64,000 bases of DNA from Linnemannia hyalina (GCA_019671135.1 JAHRHY010000028.1:225323-289322), one strand, 5' to 3'. Positions 46,243-57,217 are shown, numbered from the stretch's first letter. Notes: generated by a model not told the origin, from the sequence alone. Numbers and translations are program-made.

Positions 46243-48046
46243 ATTGGTTTTATTATGTGCCCAGGAGGAGTGAGGTTGATAGAGAGAGCCCGAAGGGATG
46301 CGTGGTAGGGCGGCGATGGAATAAACTTGATACAGAGCGTGTATCTCCATCATTTTGTTTTCTATGTGTGTTTGTTAGCAGGTTAAGCTGTAGTGGTCAA
46401 TCCGATGTCCGTATTCTGTACAGCGCGCTGTAAACAACCTGCTGCGAAATGTTGAAAACAGTATGCGGATGATCACATTTTGGCTTGGCATGACAAGTAA
46501 ATGAGTTCCTACAGAAATGTCAACTGGATGGAGGCTGTATGGGAGACAGTAACCTGGCTCGTCATGTCAGTTTAGTCCTTCAATGTTCATTGTAGCCGTG
46601 TTTTTTTTCACCTGCAAGTATCGTCCGAATTGAGATGGGTCGATTTTTTTTTCTTTTGTATGCGCCAGAGCGAAGACGATTTTGCTTGGATTATAGTTAT
46701 CGACACTTCGGTATTAATATGTATCTGAGGTGGATATGGGATGCCCTTTAGTGGTCGACATGGCGATTTTGAAACTTATCCATGAAGTTTATTGTATCAT
46801 TTTATCTCTTCAACTTGGGGCATTACATTTCAGTTGAGTCCAAAGGGGGCTTTTTTTTTACAAAAGAGGGCGACCAAGGATCTGGTGCTTTGATTTGGAG
46901 TCTTTTATGTGTCGTTGGATGAGTGTTTAATCCTTCTCGCCTTTCATTTGTGGTGTGGCAGTTGGAAAAGGAGATGCTAGAGGGTTGCATTCGATTCCCT
47001 TCGGGCGTTGGATCTCTTCCTTTTATTCGCATTTTTTTTTTTCGTTCTTCGAGGCGTCGCTCATTTTTTCTTTCCGACAACACAATCTCGCTTTTTTTTC
47101 TTAGTTCTCACCTGGCCGATCTGAGCTTGTCGCCAAGTTGTTTCATCTCCCTCGACTCATTTCGCTTTCGATTTTTTCATTGGGACATCTTCGGTATCTT
47201 TCCGAGTCGCTGGGTGTTCACACGTGCAAGGCATTAGTAATATTTTCTTTCTCTGGTTATTTTTGGAGGGAGAATCGGTGCAGATCATCAAGTGCAGTTA
47301 ACCCTGAAAGACGATGGGGGGGGGGGGGGGGGGTGCGGGTGCCGCAAAGTTTTTTTTTCTGTCGGTTTGGATTTTTTTGTTGTTGCTGGGTCCTCGAGGG
47401 GATGATTATGAACGAAGAAACATCTCTTTTTTTTTTGTCTTGAGCAAAATGGCATGCTTCAAATCAGCATCATGCTACTAGCGATGCTCCTTGTAATATC
47501 GCTTTAGAAGGTGTGTATTTTATGATCAAACTGGCTGCGAACATGGCGATCGAGGGTTTGTACCGTAGCAACGAGCGCTTTTGTCTTGCTGGTCATTTTG
47601 TGTGGGTCTAGCGGTTGCTTTTCATTTATTTGGGGGGGGGGGGGACGATACCGAAGGAGGCTGAGGTAGTGTTTGATGAATATTCACGCACCTCAACGGC
47701 ATTTTCCTGTTATCTTACTGCAAAAGGAGGTGGAGGCGATATAAGGGGTTGTCATAGCCTCGCGCCTTGTGATAGAGCTCTTGTGTACCCGGATTCCTTG
47801 TATTCAAACGATAGCTCTCCAAGTTCACGGTGACATTCATATTTCTCGCATTTGAATGTTGGTTTGGTGTATTTGCGAATCGAGGTATTTTTCGCGTACG
47901 CGTTTTATGCAACATATGATGACGGTAATGTACCTTCTTTTTTCAGAGCTGTTGCCCCCTTTTTTTTTATCTCGTTTGTTTTCTTCACAAGTAGCGCATG
48001 CTTTTGAAACGATGATAGGAAACGCATAACAGTGGGTTTTCTTTGT

Positions 48047-48080
<34 letters not shown>

Positions 48081-49549
48081 AGATTGGGCGATTGCCTGGC
48101 AAGGTTTCAGGATCCCCTGTTTTTTTTTCACTGGTCATTTACACAGATGATGGAATATGTGTACATTTTTCTTCCGAGACCGATGGTCATAAGGATTCTC
48201 GAGCCGATTGCAGCTATTTTTTCGCGATGAAAAGTTCAAGTACCTCGATAAGTACTTTCCTTTGTTCAAATTCTGAGGATCTTCGTTCATCATGTCGCTG
48301 TCTTCACTGCCACTCTTTAATTATCTGAATTACCAACATGTACATATGTTCGATGCATGGGCAATACTGTTCGAACTAGCAGTTTTTCAATAGCACAGAA
48401 CTCAATCTGAAATGAAATATAAAAAGAAAGAAAGCAAGTGTAGCCGATCGTTATTCTCAAGGCGATACATGAAATTTGCTTTAGTCGTGTCTGTTTGATT
48501 TAGCCGCTTTCATTGTTTATACTTTTTTCAATCTGCTCGGCAGCGATAACCTCTCTTCAACAGCTATACGCTTTGACATGAACAGTGGGAGGGTGACATA
48601 TAGGTTTTATGGGTGTGGGTCCTTCAACTCGTTTTTCTTTTGCTAAAGCTGAGATGACGACGACTCTTTATTGTTGTAGGGAGTGAGATATCGACATGAA
48701 CACCAATTTGTTCGAGTTGCCTTGGAGATGTGAGGATGAGTGTGCGTGGGCTTGGGACTTGAGAGAAAAAGAAAATGCAGAAGAGAGAAAAATTACCATG
48801 GCCCTGTAGTACGTATGCCTCACCTGGTGACCTAGTCGCGACAATCACCATCAATTCGTGACACGAGACCTCTTGGGCATATCAGTAAAATAGAAAACGC
48901 AAATGCTTGTTGACTATTGCTTCTTCTTGGCTAAATTGGCCTCGCCGAAGAGAAATGAACGACCTTGCTTCTCTTTTTTTTGTCGATCAAAGGTTGATCA
49001 CCTTGAAAAGATAAGAGGCATTTTATGATCTCCCTCTCTCCCTTATCTCTCTTTCGACGCATACGGTGATTATGGGGCACGTCCACCTTCCGCTGCTTTT
49101 GGTGACACTCTCACATTTGTCTGTTGGAGGTTCCGACATAAGTGAGTTGAGTTGTTTCTTTGTGGTTTGGAACGTGTTTGCGCACCATTGTGGTGCATGT
49201 GGTGGTCCCCTCTTTTTGTGACACAGCCCAGTGTGGTTCATGCATCTCGATTTTTTTTTGGTGTCACACATCCTTCTGCAATGAATATTTTTCACCCACA
49301 AAGAACCACAGAACAAAAAACTCCATTCCACAAGGTAAGAAAAAAGCGTGTTCGCCAGGCTTGTCGAGGAACATAAAAAATCCATGACTCACCCTCCTAC
49401 TCTAACTCTTCTCTTCTCTCTCATCAAAAAAAAGTTTTTCGATTCCAAAAACCATCACTCATTCACAACTACTATCTTGCACTTTCACCACACACAACCT
49501 CCCTCCAACAAACCAATCCCCCTAACACCCAGCCACAAAACAACAGCAA
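46243..49549. other. Long intergenic region with homopolymer runs (3.3 kb)
   Basis: This contains a G run of ~18 at 47316-47333, a second G run near 47630-47642, and a T run of ~29 at 48050-48078. The T29 might be the tail of a minus-strand retroinsertion, but I found no target duplication. No conserved ORF or RNA gene is recognised. Confidence 0.45.
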
Positions 49550-50560
49550 ATGAACCTAATATACATCCCAACCGCACCAATCTACCTAACCGTCCTCCAA
49601 AAATCCCGCAACCTCACCACTACCATATCCTCCCCCTCCAGTAACAAAGGCAAAGGCACCTCCTGTATCTGGATGGGCCAGACCGTCCTCCTTGACATTC
49701 CCGCACCAGGGGTAAAGGCAAAACCTAACGAGCACAACATTAAGACACTCTCTCACCTTCAAGTCGGTGACCGGATCCAGGCAGAGGGGTTGATGATGGT
49801 TCAGTGTGTGATTCAGAATGATAGAAGGGGGAGGCCGGAGGCGTCGATGTGGTTGTCGTTCAAAATTCAGTATGATTGGACGTTCCTTGGTAACCCTGGC
49901 GAGGACAATGAGGATGCCGGTGATGAGGAGGGTGAAGACGATGATGATGATGATGGAAGCGATTATGGTGACAGCGACACCAACAAGTTCAACCAACCCA
50001 AGGCCGGGACCAGCAAGGACCACCCAGTCCAGTACAACAAACGAGTCCGAAAAAGAAGCGTTGTCAGCCCTGCGGGTAGACTCTCAGTCAGTTTCAGCTC
50101 TGATACTTTTGACTACTTGGCAAAGGGTGAGGAGTCGCAGTTGAAGAAGGCAGGTATGGATGTGGATGAGGGCAAGACTGTGGCGGCCAGCGGTATTAAT
50201 GGCAAACCCAAGGTCAAAGACGAGTCGGACGACAGTGAGAATTCCGTTAACGGCTATGAGGATTTGAGCGACGAACACGACGACGAAGATGATGAGGACG
50301 ATACCCTACCCAAGCAGACGAAACAAGCCGTAAAACTGACAGCAGCTCCAGTGCCACCGCCATCATCCATGACTGTTGATACCAACGCAACTGCAACAGT
50401 GGTGACAGAAGGGACAAAGACGACAACGACGATCAAGGCAGAGACTGTACTGGTAACACCTGCTTCCCCAACGGTGAATTCGGTGACTGCAGCAGCAGCG
50501 ATGGCCATGACAAATTCTGTGACAACGGCGATGGCAATTGTCAGGAAGCGACCAGAGTAA
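49550..50560 (+). CDS. Hypothetical acidic protein, possible OB-like N-terminal domain
   Basis: 336 residues from the ATG at 49550. The N-terminal ~110 residues are globular-looking (TVLLDIPAPGVKAKP, then SHLQVGDRIQAEGLMMVQCVI and MWLSFKIQYDW), a pattern compatible with an OB-type beta barrel, though I see no signature. The rest is disordered: an Asp/Glu run (~residues 120-145), a basic NKRVRKR patch that could be a nuclear signal, another acidic patch, and Thr/Ala-rich sequence to KRPE. The gene may have an upstream exon, since the first ~30 residues are weak. No family recognised. Confidence 0.5.
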   Translation: MNLIYIPTAPIYLTVLQKSRNLTTTISSPSSNKGKGTSCIWMGQTVLLDIPAPGVKAKPNEHNIKTLSHLQVGDRIQAEGLMMVQCVIQNDRRGRPEASMWLSFKIQYDWTFLGNPGEDNEDAGDEEGEDDDDDDGSDYGDSDTNKFNQPKAGTSKDHPVQYNKRVRKRSVVSPAGRLSVSFSSDTFDYLAKGEESQLKKAGMDVDEGKTVAASGINGKPKVKDESDDSENSVNGYEDLSDEHDDEDDEDDTLPKQTKQAVKLTAAPVPPPSSMTVDTNATATVVTEGTKTTTTIKAETVLVTPASPTVNSVTAAAAMAMTNSVTTAMAIVRKRPE

Positions 50561-50927
50561 TGCAGTTCCAGTTGGGATCAAAGTTGTTTGTAGCGTTTTT
50601 TTTTTTGCTTTTTGTGAGAATAAAACTTAGTTTAGTGGTCAAATAGGTGATTGACGCGTCCAGGAACACAGCATGACCTTGACGCGGTCTCAGATTTTTT
50701 GTTTCTGGGCTTTATTTTTCTGGCTCTCAGCAAGTCCTCACTCCACTCAAAAGACGAATATCTAGCTCAGGGTCATTTGTCATTGTCCTCCTTGGCACTT
50801 TCTTCAAGTCGCGGATTGTAAGTTATTGTTTTTCCATGGAGTACGTGTCTCACATAGGACAAACGACCATTTAGGTGGTAGACTTAATCTGTCATCAATT
50901 TATTTGCGATCAATCTGTGCAAGAGCG
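50561..50927. other. Convergent intergenic region
   Basis: Short spacer with GAGAATAAAAC (polyadenylation context) near 50616 after the acidic-protein gene. Nothing else seen. Confidence 0.5.
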
Positions 50928-51245
50928 TTATTCGCCCAGTTCGGTGTCCGCGTAAGGGTCGGGGGAAAGATTGTGCTTTTTGTTGTAGCATCGGCGGCAG
51001 AGCCAATTATTTCGAGTTGGCGATGCCTCGTTCTTGAAGTAGGTCGTTCGGCTTAGACAATCGCAGCAGCCTCCGTACTTGACAACATATTCCCAATCGC
51101 TACTGTCCTCTCTGCAAGTGTCCTGTCCGCAGATATCTATTCCTCCGGTAGCCTCGCCACTGCAAATCGATGCCTGGTGTCGACATTGCACACAGCGTAC
51201 AAGTCTGCCATGGTATTTTTCACAATGGCGGTGTCCGCAGCACAT
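50928..51245 (-). CDS. Small cysteine-rich, probably zinc-binding protein
   Basis: The start is the ATG at 51243-51245, giving 105 residues with 13 Cys and several His. Cys-x2-Cys pairs at VRCVQC and WLCRRC, plus CCDC and HRHC, fit two or more zinc sites of treble-clef or RING-like type. There is no signal peptide, so an intracellular zinc-binding role is more likely than a secreted disulphide protein. A longer frame begins at 51476, but its extra N-terminus is low-complexity leader. The LINE at 51.5 kb begins within ~260 bp of this start codon and may have displaced the promoter. Family not recognised. Confidence 0.6.
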   Translation of the reverse strand: MCCGHRHCEKYHGRLVRCVQCRHQASICSGEATGGIDICGQDTCREDSSDWEYVVKYGGCCDCLSRTTYFKNEASPTRNNWLCRRCYNKKHNLSPDPYADTELGE

Positions 51246-51504
51246 CTTGATGGTAAGAGTAAATGATAATGGTAGAAAACTTTTTTTTTTGTTTTGTTTG
51301 TTGTTTTGTGTGAATGGAAAGAGCGTGTTTGTTGTGTATACAAATGGAGTGGTGAGTTTTTCTGTTGAGGAGAGTGATGGCAAAGGGAGAGAATGAGTGT
51401 GAAATATACTCGACACAGTCGTTGACGTGACATCATTGACATAGCCGTCATACCCCTTAAGATTCGTCGAAAGCACATGCTGTTACAAAAAACTCTTTTC
51501 CACA

Positions 51505-53073
51505 ATGCCAACCCAACAGCAACATCAACACCAACACGGAGATGGTGACCCACCCTCTCAACCCCTGCCCTCAATCGGGTCCCCACCATCCCCTTCCTAT
51601 GCCTCCATGGCAGCTGGAACCCGTAGTAACAATAAACTTCTCATTCACTCAGTGTTTACCGACCCCGAAGAGGGTCACCTTGCTGCTGCCGCTCTTGCAC
51701 CAAAGGGAGCTCGACTGGGCGACCTGGTGAACCCAAGAGCTGTTGCATACATCGTCCCCAAAACTATTTCTTCTGGCGCGTTTTCGGATGCAGTCAGATC
51801 CACCCACTCAACTCTGTTCAAAGCCCATGATGACATAGCACCTCTCCATATTCTTAGCAACATGGCCTTCCCCTGCGCTGACAATGTCCACCATCGCATT
51901 GAAATTGTGTACCATGAATCTCTGGACACTACAGCTGTTTCCACCACTCCCATTACCGTCGACGACAAGCAGTTTGCCCCCTTTTCATCGACTGTTCCTC
52001 ACATTATCACCCGTTTCGTCTTCACGGATTACCAGTTCCAGACTTCCCTTGATTTTGGCACCCACCTGGAGCAGTTCTGCTCTTGGTACTTTGAGGACGC
52101 CAAGAGAATGGGCAAAGTCATCAAGATCGAGATCCCTCTGTTCCCTACCCCCAACGGCAACCACGAGGCTCGCAGCCAGTTCGCTGTTTATGTCAAGAGT
52201 GACAAGACTGCGGACGAATTCAAGATTGACCGCTTGCTCTCCTTGGGCAACCGTCAAAAATCTCCTTGCCGTATCAGTTGGATGGGAGCCTCTCCCTTTT
52301 GTAACTATTGCAAGGGACACGGGCACCTCCTTCTCCATTGTCCCAAGCGCTTGGCCATCGTATGCAGTGCGTGCAATGCGAATGGCCACGTCAGCTTCAC
52401 CTGCTCAAGGTTCTCGGCTAGAGATGCTAAGAGGGCGAAAGGTAAGATGCCTGTGAGAGGGCAACCCACTTCCACCTCTTCCGCTGAATCCTCCTCAGCT
52501 TTTACTTCCTCTACTTCCTCCTCTTCTTCTTCCTCTTCTGCTTCCTCTTCTTCTTCTTCTCATGATTCCTCTTCTTCTGATTCTTCAACCTCCTTCTCTT
52601 CTCCTTCCTCCACTACTTCCTCTGCTTCTGCTTCTGTACCGCCTGATACAATTTCAAACACCCACCACGCTTTGACCACTACCAATGTGACCCATCAATC
52701 CCAGTTAGTGGTTTCTCCTTCCAACTCACCAAAAGATGACATCACTATGACCGAATGTCATGATCAGGCTCAGGATACAGGAGAAGAGGTCTTTGATGAG
52801 GATTTCAATTTGGAGGGAGCTAACCTGGGAGACCTTGACAGAGCTACCTACAATACTGAACACTCCATTTCCTCCGACAACAACGACCTCCCCATGGAGG
52901 ATGCTATGGCTGCTTCTATAGCAGCGCGGATCAAGGCAAGACGCTCCGTAGCCAAGACCGCGGTCGCCACAGCAGTTAAGACCATCACCAAGACATCCAA
53001 CAACATCTACACCAAAGAAGGTAGACCTGCCACTAGATCTACTTCTACAATTAAAAACAATCGGTCACAGTAA
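51505..53073 (+). CDS. LINE ORF1 protein with two CCHC zinc knuckles
   Basis: 522 residues. The first ~260 have mixed alpha/beta composition, possibly an RRM-like nucleic-acid domain. Two knuckles of the CX2CX4HX4C form follow: CNYCKGHGHLLLHC (~residue 270) and CSACNANGHVSFTC (~290). After them comes a long Ser-rich tract (~315-380) and a basic C-terminus with KARRSVAK. Such proteins coat the element RNA and act as nucleic-acid chaperones in the LINE ribonucleoprotein. The stop codon overlaps the next start as TAATG. Confidence 0.85.
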   Translation: MPTQQQHQHQHGDGDPPSQPLPSIGSPPSPSYASMAAGTRSNNKLLIHSVFTDPEEGHLAAAALAPKGARLGDLVNPRAVAYIVPKTISSGAFSDAVRSTHSTLFKAHDDIAPLHILSNMAFPCADNVHHRIEIVYHESLDTTAVSTTPITVDDKQFAPFSSTVPHIITRFVFTDYQFQTSLDFGTHLEQFCSWYFEDAKRMGKVIKIEIPLFPTPNGNHEARSQFAVYVKSDKTADEFKIDRLLSLGNRQKSPCRISWMGASPFCNYCKGHGHLLLHCPKRLAIVCSACNANGHVSFTCSRFSARDAKRAKGKMPVRGQPTSTSSAESSSAFTSSTSSSSSSSSASSSSSSHDSSSSDSSTSFSSPSSTTSSASASVPPDTISNTHHALTTTNVTHQSQLVVSPSNSPKDDITMTECHDQAQDTGEEVFDEDFNLEGANLGDLDRATYNTEHSISSDNNDLPMEDAMAASIAARIKARRSVAKTAVATAVKTITKTSNNIYTKEGRPATRSTSTIKNNRSQ

Positions 53074-56000
53074 TGCGGATCGCAAGCTTGAACGTGCGAG
53101 GTCTACGTAAGCAGCACCTTCAAAACAACAATGCTACCGGTCCACCTCATTTCTTCACCTGGCTTCGACAAACGGATTTTGACATAATGGCCCTTCAGGA
53201 AATCAACCTACCAACATCGCCAACCACTGCTGATCAGATCAATTACAACCAATATCTCAACACTCACAGCTCTGTTTGGTCCCCCCACTGTGCACTCCTT
53301 CTTCGCAATCCTGACCTCTCCTTCTCTAACACCTCTTACGCAGAACAAGGAAGGATTATTATTACCACCGTCACCTCTTCATCTTCTTCTTTTATGGCCA
53401 CATTCTGTGTTATGTATGCCCCAGCCAACAGGACAGCACGAAGGCTATTCATGCTGAACTGTCTCTCCCTCCCTTTCTTTCTCTCCCCTCCCCCAAAGGC
53501 CTTTCTTTTAGGCGATCTTAACTACATACATTACACTCACCCTCGTCCTCATCCCCTGTTTCAGGACTGGGTTGATACTCATCTTGTAGACTGCATCACC
53601 CCACTTCATACCAACCCCAAGCCCACCTGCACCCCTGCAGGAAACAAAGTCCGCCATACCATTGATTACATTTTCTCCTCTATCCAATTCCTCTCACAGG
53701 TATCTAAATCTGAGCAACTCTGCGCATCTCCTTTCTCGGATCACGACATGCTACTACTGACACTCTCCCCCGCCTCCGCCCCCATGACAGGTCGAGGGAT
53801 ATGGCGAATGAATACCCAGCTCCTCAACAACTGCGACTTTATCAAGAATCTCACCGACCACCTGGCGACCTTCTCCTTACCCCGTCCTCACCAAAGCAAG
53901 ATCCAACACTGGGACAGGGTCAAGATGGAAATCAAACGTTTCTGCATCTCAGCCTCCATCAAAAGGAAACAGGATCGACAATCCGCCCTAAGAGACCTCA
54001 ACATACAACGCCAAAACAAACTAGCCCAGCTCCCCCTTGCAACCGGTGTAACTAAGGACGCAATCATTCAGGATCTGGAAGCTTTGGAAACATCTCTTCA
54101 ACAACATACATCGGAAGAACTGGATGCCTATGCCCTCCGGTCGGGAACCTTATGGCGTGAAAAAGGAGAAGGCAACACCGCCTACTTCTTCCGAGCCATC
54201 TCTCAACGCAACAAAAAACGACTCGTCCCACACCTACACAACCCTGCCACCAATGCCTTGACAACCTCAACCAATGAACGTCTGGAAGTAGCAACAGACT
54301 TTTACTCGCGCCTATACTCCCGCGACCCCTCCGACCAGAATGCAACTAACCGACTACTGGATGCCATCCCCCCACATGCAACCCTATCTGACCAGGATCG
54401 CGCCAGACTCGAAGGGACTATCACATCCGATGAGTTAGACCACGTTGTGAGCAGGACGCCCCTTAATAAGGCCCCAGGCAAGGACGGCTTACCCTTTGAG
54501 CTCTATCGATACATCCTCCTCATACCCTGGATCAAGGAACTATTCACCGCAATTATCAACGATGCGTTGACACTTGCCTCTTTCCCCACATCCTGGCAAG
54601 AGACAGTGATGATCCTCCTCTTCAAGAAGGGCGATGCGACAAAACTGGCAAACTGGAGACCTCTTTCACTCATTAACTCGGATACCAAACTCTTCACCAA
54701 AATCCTTACCCTACGGATTCAACCGTACATGACCAAGCTGACAGAATCGCACCAAACAGGATTCACGGCAGGACGACATATAGCAGACAATGGCTTAGTG
54801 CTCTCAACACTCCGAGATTACTGCAATGCAAGAAGGACAAGACATATTGGCGTACTACTGGATCAGGAAAAAGCATACGACCGTGTGCATCCTACCTATC
54901 TTCAACAGGTCTTGAAACGACTTGGATTTCCATCATGCCTTACGGAGTCGATTATTCAACTTTTCTTCTCTACCAGGATTGCACTCAATATCAACGGCTT
55001 TGTGTCAGACACCTTCCCACAATCAAGAGGACTTCGCCAGGGTGACCCACTATCTCCCCTCCTCTTCAACTTAGCCTTTGAACCGTTGCTTGCCTCTATC
55101 GAACGATCCCCGGCTATTCACGGTATTGAAATCCCTGGTCGCACGGATCCCATCAAGCTCAGCGCCTATGCAGACGACCTCATGACTCTCATCTCCTCCA
55201 CAACCGAATGGTCAGCATTGGAGGATACCCTACGGACCTATGGCCGCGCATCCAATGCCAAAGTCAACCTGTCCAAAACTGTGGCCTTTCCTATGGCCCC
55301 CTCTTACTCCAAAGAATTGCAGACCCACCTGGAACATTTGGACGTGCGATGGCATGACTACAACTCCGCCGATGCTTTGATCTACCTTGGATTCCCTATC
55401 TTTTTCAACCGCGATCAGGAAAAAGACTTCTGGGACAAGACTCTGAAGAAGATACAATCAGCCATAACCATACACTCTTCCCGATCCCTCTCCGTCCTGG
55501 GCCGAGCCACCATCATCAACTCTCTTATCCTCTCCAAACTTTGGCACCTATCCTGGATTGTCAACCCCCCGCTCGACTTTTTGCGAAAGGTGAAGGCTGC
55601 AGTCACCAAATTCGTATGCTCCTTTAAACCAAGGCCATCATGGGAGGTGATCACTACTCCAAGGGACAAGGGTGGCCTAGGCGTTATTGACCCAGCTACT
55701 CAATGCCATGTTTTCCAACTCAAGCATATCCGCAATGCTCTCTCCACTAATGTCTCTTGGGGTAAGGACATCATTCTTGATATCATCCGATGGAGGACCA
55801 AAACGTCTCACCGCCTTGCCTTCCTCCTAGCACCCCTGGACGGACAGTACAGATCCTTATTGGCAGGGTTTCCCGGTCTGCAACGATTGGTATCTGCGGC
55901 GTCCCTCCTCCCTTCCCTCAAAGCACTGGCCCTTGCTGATCCCTTGCCGGACTCTGTAACACTTGCCTCCTCACCAATCGAATGGTGGTTTGAAACGACA

Positions 56001-56855
56001 GATACCACCATCAAGACCCTCAGACTCCGAGTGGAAGAGCTCTTTCAGTTTTCTCCTGACAACAATGGGCTCCTCCAACTGGTCAGAAAAACACACCTTT
56101 CCCCCAAGCTCCGCCTTGCTCAAGTGGAACTAGGGATCCAGGCCTACCAAGAACGTCGTCGAATGCGCCACAGTATGCAGCAAGCACTCTCGAACCCACC
56201 CAAGATCACGCAGGATGATACATTGGCACAGCATATCCTCTCATCTGTCTTGATCCCAAACGACAGTAATCCCATCACTCTGGAATCGGCCACGAACAAA
56301 CACCTTCGAGCCTTTTTGAGGCAAGACACACCACCAAACCCAAACTCCTCAACCCAACCAGAGACGGGAACCTCGAAACAGTGGCGCCAATTCTGGAGCG
56401 CTAAAATACCACACCGGGCCAGGACCACGTGGTGGAGATTTAAAAGGGATTGGCTTCCTTGCGGAACTCTACGTCAAAAAATCTGGAAGCAGGATCCTCA
56501 TTGTAACATGGCCGGATGTCGTGAGCGACGTGAGGACAAGGCGCATCACATCTTTCAGTGCGCTCCTAAATACATCGCTTGGCAAACAATTCTCAAGGAA
56601 CATACATCCAAACCACTTTGGTCAGATGATGACCTTGATAAGGTCTTGTCTTTCCATCCTCCAACCTTTGATATCAAACCCCAATTTAACATCACTATCC
56701 CACAATTGCTGGCTTGTTGCCTCATTGGTATTTCATCAGCCAACACCGTTCTTTTTCTTCATCAACACACTCAATCTAGTAGCGATATCATCCACACCAT
56801 ACTTCGCGAAATCACCAAAACCATAGCACAAAATAACTCAATCAAGGCTGTTTAA
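53073..56855 (+). CDS. LINE ORF2 protein: AP endonuclease and reverse transcriptase
   Basis: 1260 residues. N-terminal exonuclease-endonuclease-phosphatase fold: RIASLNVRG (Asn), ALQEINLP (Glu), LLGDLNYIH (Asp-x-Asn) and SDHDMLLLTL (Asp-His) give the nicking active site. The reverse transcriptase spans ~residues 450-740: NKAPGKDGLP, RPLSLINSDTKLFTKIL, QTGFTAGRHI, LLDQEKAYDRV, RGLRQGDPLSPLLFNL and the catalytic AYADDLMTL. The C-terminus has a Cys/His cluster (CNMAGC, then HHIFQC) like the zf-RVT motif of L1-type elements. It nicks target DNA and copies the RNA by target-primed reverse transcription. All catalytic residues I can check are present. Confidence 0.92.
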   Translation: MRIASLNVRGLRKQHLQNNNATGPPHFFTWLRQTDFDIMALQEINLPTSPTTADQINYNQYLNTHSSVWSPHCALLLRNPDLSFSNTSYAEQGRIIITTVTSSSSSFMATFCVMYAPANRTARRLFMLNCLSLPFFLSPPPKAFLLGDLNYIHYTHPRPHPLFQDWVDTHLVDCITPLHTNPKPTCTPAGNKVRHTIDYIFSSIQFLSQVSKSEQLCASPFSDHDMLLLTLSPASAPMTGRGIWRMNTQLLNNCDFIKNLTDHLATFSLPRPHQSKIQHWDRVKMEIKRFCISASIKRKQDRQSALRDLNIQRQNKLAQLPLATGVTKDAIIQDLEALETSLQQHTSEELDAYALRSGTLWREKGEGNTAYFFRAISQRNKKRLVPHLHNPATNALTTSTNERLEVATDFYSRLYSRDPSDQNATNRLLDAIPPHATLSDQDRARLEGTITSDELDHVVSRTPLNKAPGKDGLPFELYRYILLIPWIKELFTAIINDALTLASFPTSWQETVMILLFKKGDATKLANWRPLSLINSDTKLFTKILTLRIQPYMTKLTESHQTGFTAGRHIADNGLVLSTLRDYCNARRTRHIGVLLDQEKAYDRVHPTYLQQVLKRLGFPSCLTESIIQLFFSTRIALNINGFVSDTFPQSRGLRQGDPLSPLLFNLAFEPLLASIERSPAIHGIEIPGRTDPIKLSAYADDLMTLISSTTEWSALEDTLRTYGRASNAKVNLSKTVAFPMAPSYSKELQTHLEHLDVRWHDYNSADALIYLGFPIFFNRDQEKDFWDKTLKKIQSAITIHSSRSLSVLGRATIINSLILSKLWHLSWIVNPPLDFLRKVKAAVTKFVCSFKPRPSWEVITTPRDKGGLGVIDPATQCHVFQLKHIRNALSTNVSWGKDIILDIIRWRTKTSHRLAFLLAPLDGQYRSLLAGFPGLQRLVSAASLLPSLKALALADPLPDSVTLASSPIEWWFETTDTTIKTLRLRVEELFQFSPDNNGLLQLVRKTHLSPKLRLAQVELGIQAYQERRRMRHSMQQALSNPPKITQDDTLAQHILSSVLIPNDSNPITLESATNKHLRAFLRQDTPPNPNSSTQPETGTSKQWRQFWSAKIPHRARTTWWRFKRDWLPCGTLRQKIWKQDPHCNMAGCRERREDKAHHIFQCAPKYIAWQTILKEHTSKPLWSDDDLDKVLSFHPPTFDIKPQFNITIPQLLACCLIGISSANTVLFLHQHTQSSSDIIHTILREITKTIAQNNSIKAV

Positions 56856-56877
56856 GCCACAATAAATCCTCTCTTTT

Positions 56878-56908
<31 letters not shown>

Positions 56909-57197
56909 CCCTTCACTTTACGTGAGTTGGAATCTCATTCCAACATCTTCACGAAGTGAAGGTCTGGGTTTTTTTGATGGGTACCCGGCAGACCTGATTT
57001 TTTCGTCCTCATATGGCAGGTTGTTAAGGGTTTAGACATTGCCCTCAGCGCATCAAATAAAATCCTCACCCTGAACCCTTAACAACCTGCCATATGAGGA
57101 CGAAAAAATCAGGTCTGCCGGGTACCCATCAAAAAAACCCAGACCTTCACTTCGTGAAGATGTTGGAATGAGATTCCAACTCACGTAAAGTGAAGGG
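56909..57197. mobile_element. Foldback/MITE-like element with perfect 124-bp arms
   Basis: The left arm 56909-57032 and right arm 57074-57197 are exact reverse complements over all 124 bp, separated by a 41-nt loop. Termini read CCCTTCACTTTACG. Smaller palindromes sit inside each arm (CTTCACGAAGTGAAG). There is no ORF. The element abuts the last A of the LINE tail, so it either inserted in the tail or was present at the target. Perfect arms imply very recent origin or active homogenisation. No target duplication could be defined because the left flank is poly(A). Confidence 0.85.
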
Positions 57198-57217
57198 ATG
57201 GATTCGAGACTACCACG

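Larger units (their letters stand above)
51480..56908 (+). mobile_element. LINE non-LTR retrotransposon, L1-like, apparently full length
   Basis: The element has two intact ORFs, a polyadenylation-like AATAAA (56861) and a 26-nt A tail at 56883-56908. The 5' boundary is not certain. It lies between 51246 and 51505, and no target-site duplication could be found because a foldback element abuts the tail. The order ORF1 (zinc knuckles), then ORF2 (AP endonuclease, reverse transcriptase, C-terminal Cys/His motif) and the lack of a visible RNase H domain favour an L1-like clade over the RNase H-bearing Tad clade. No stop codon interrupts either ORF, so the copy looks young and possibly active. Confidence 0.88.
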
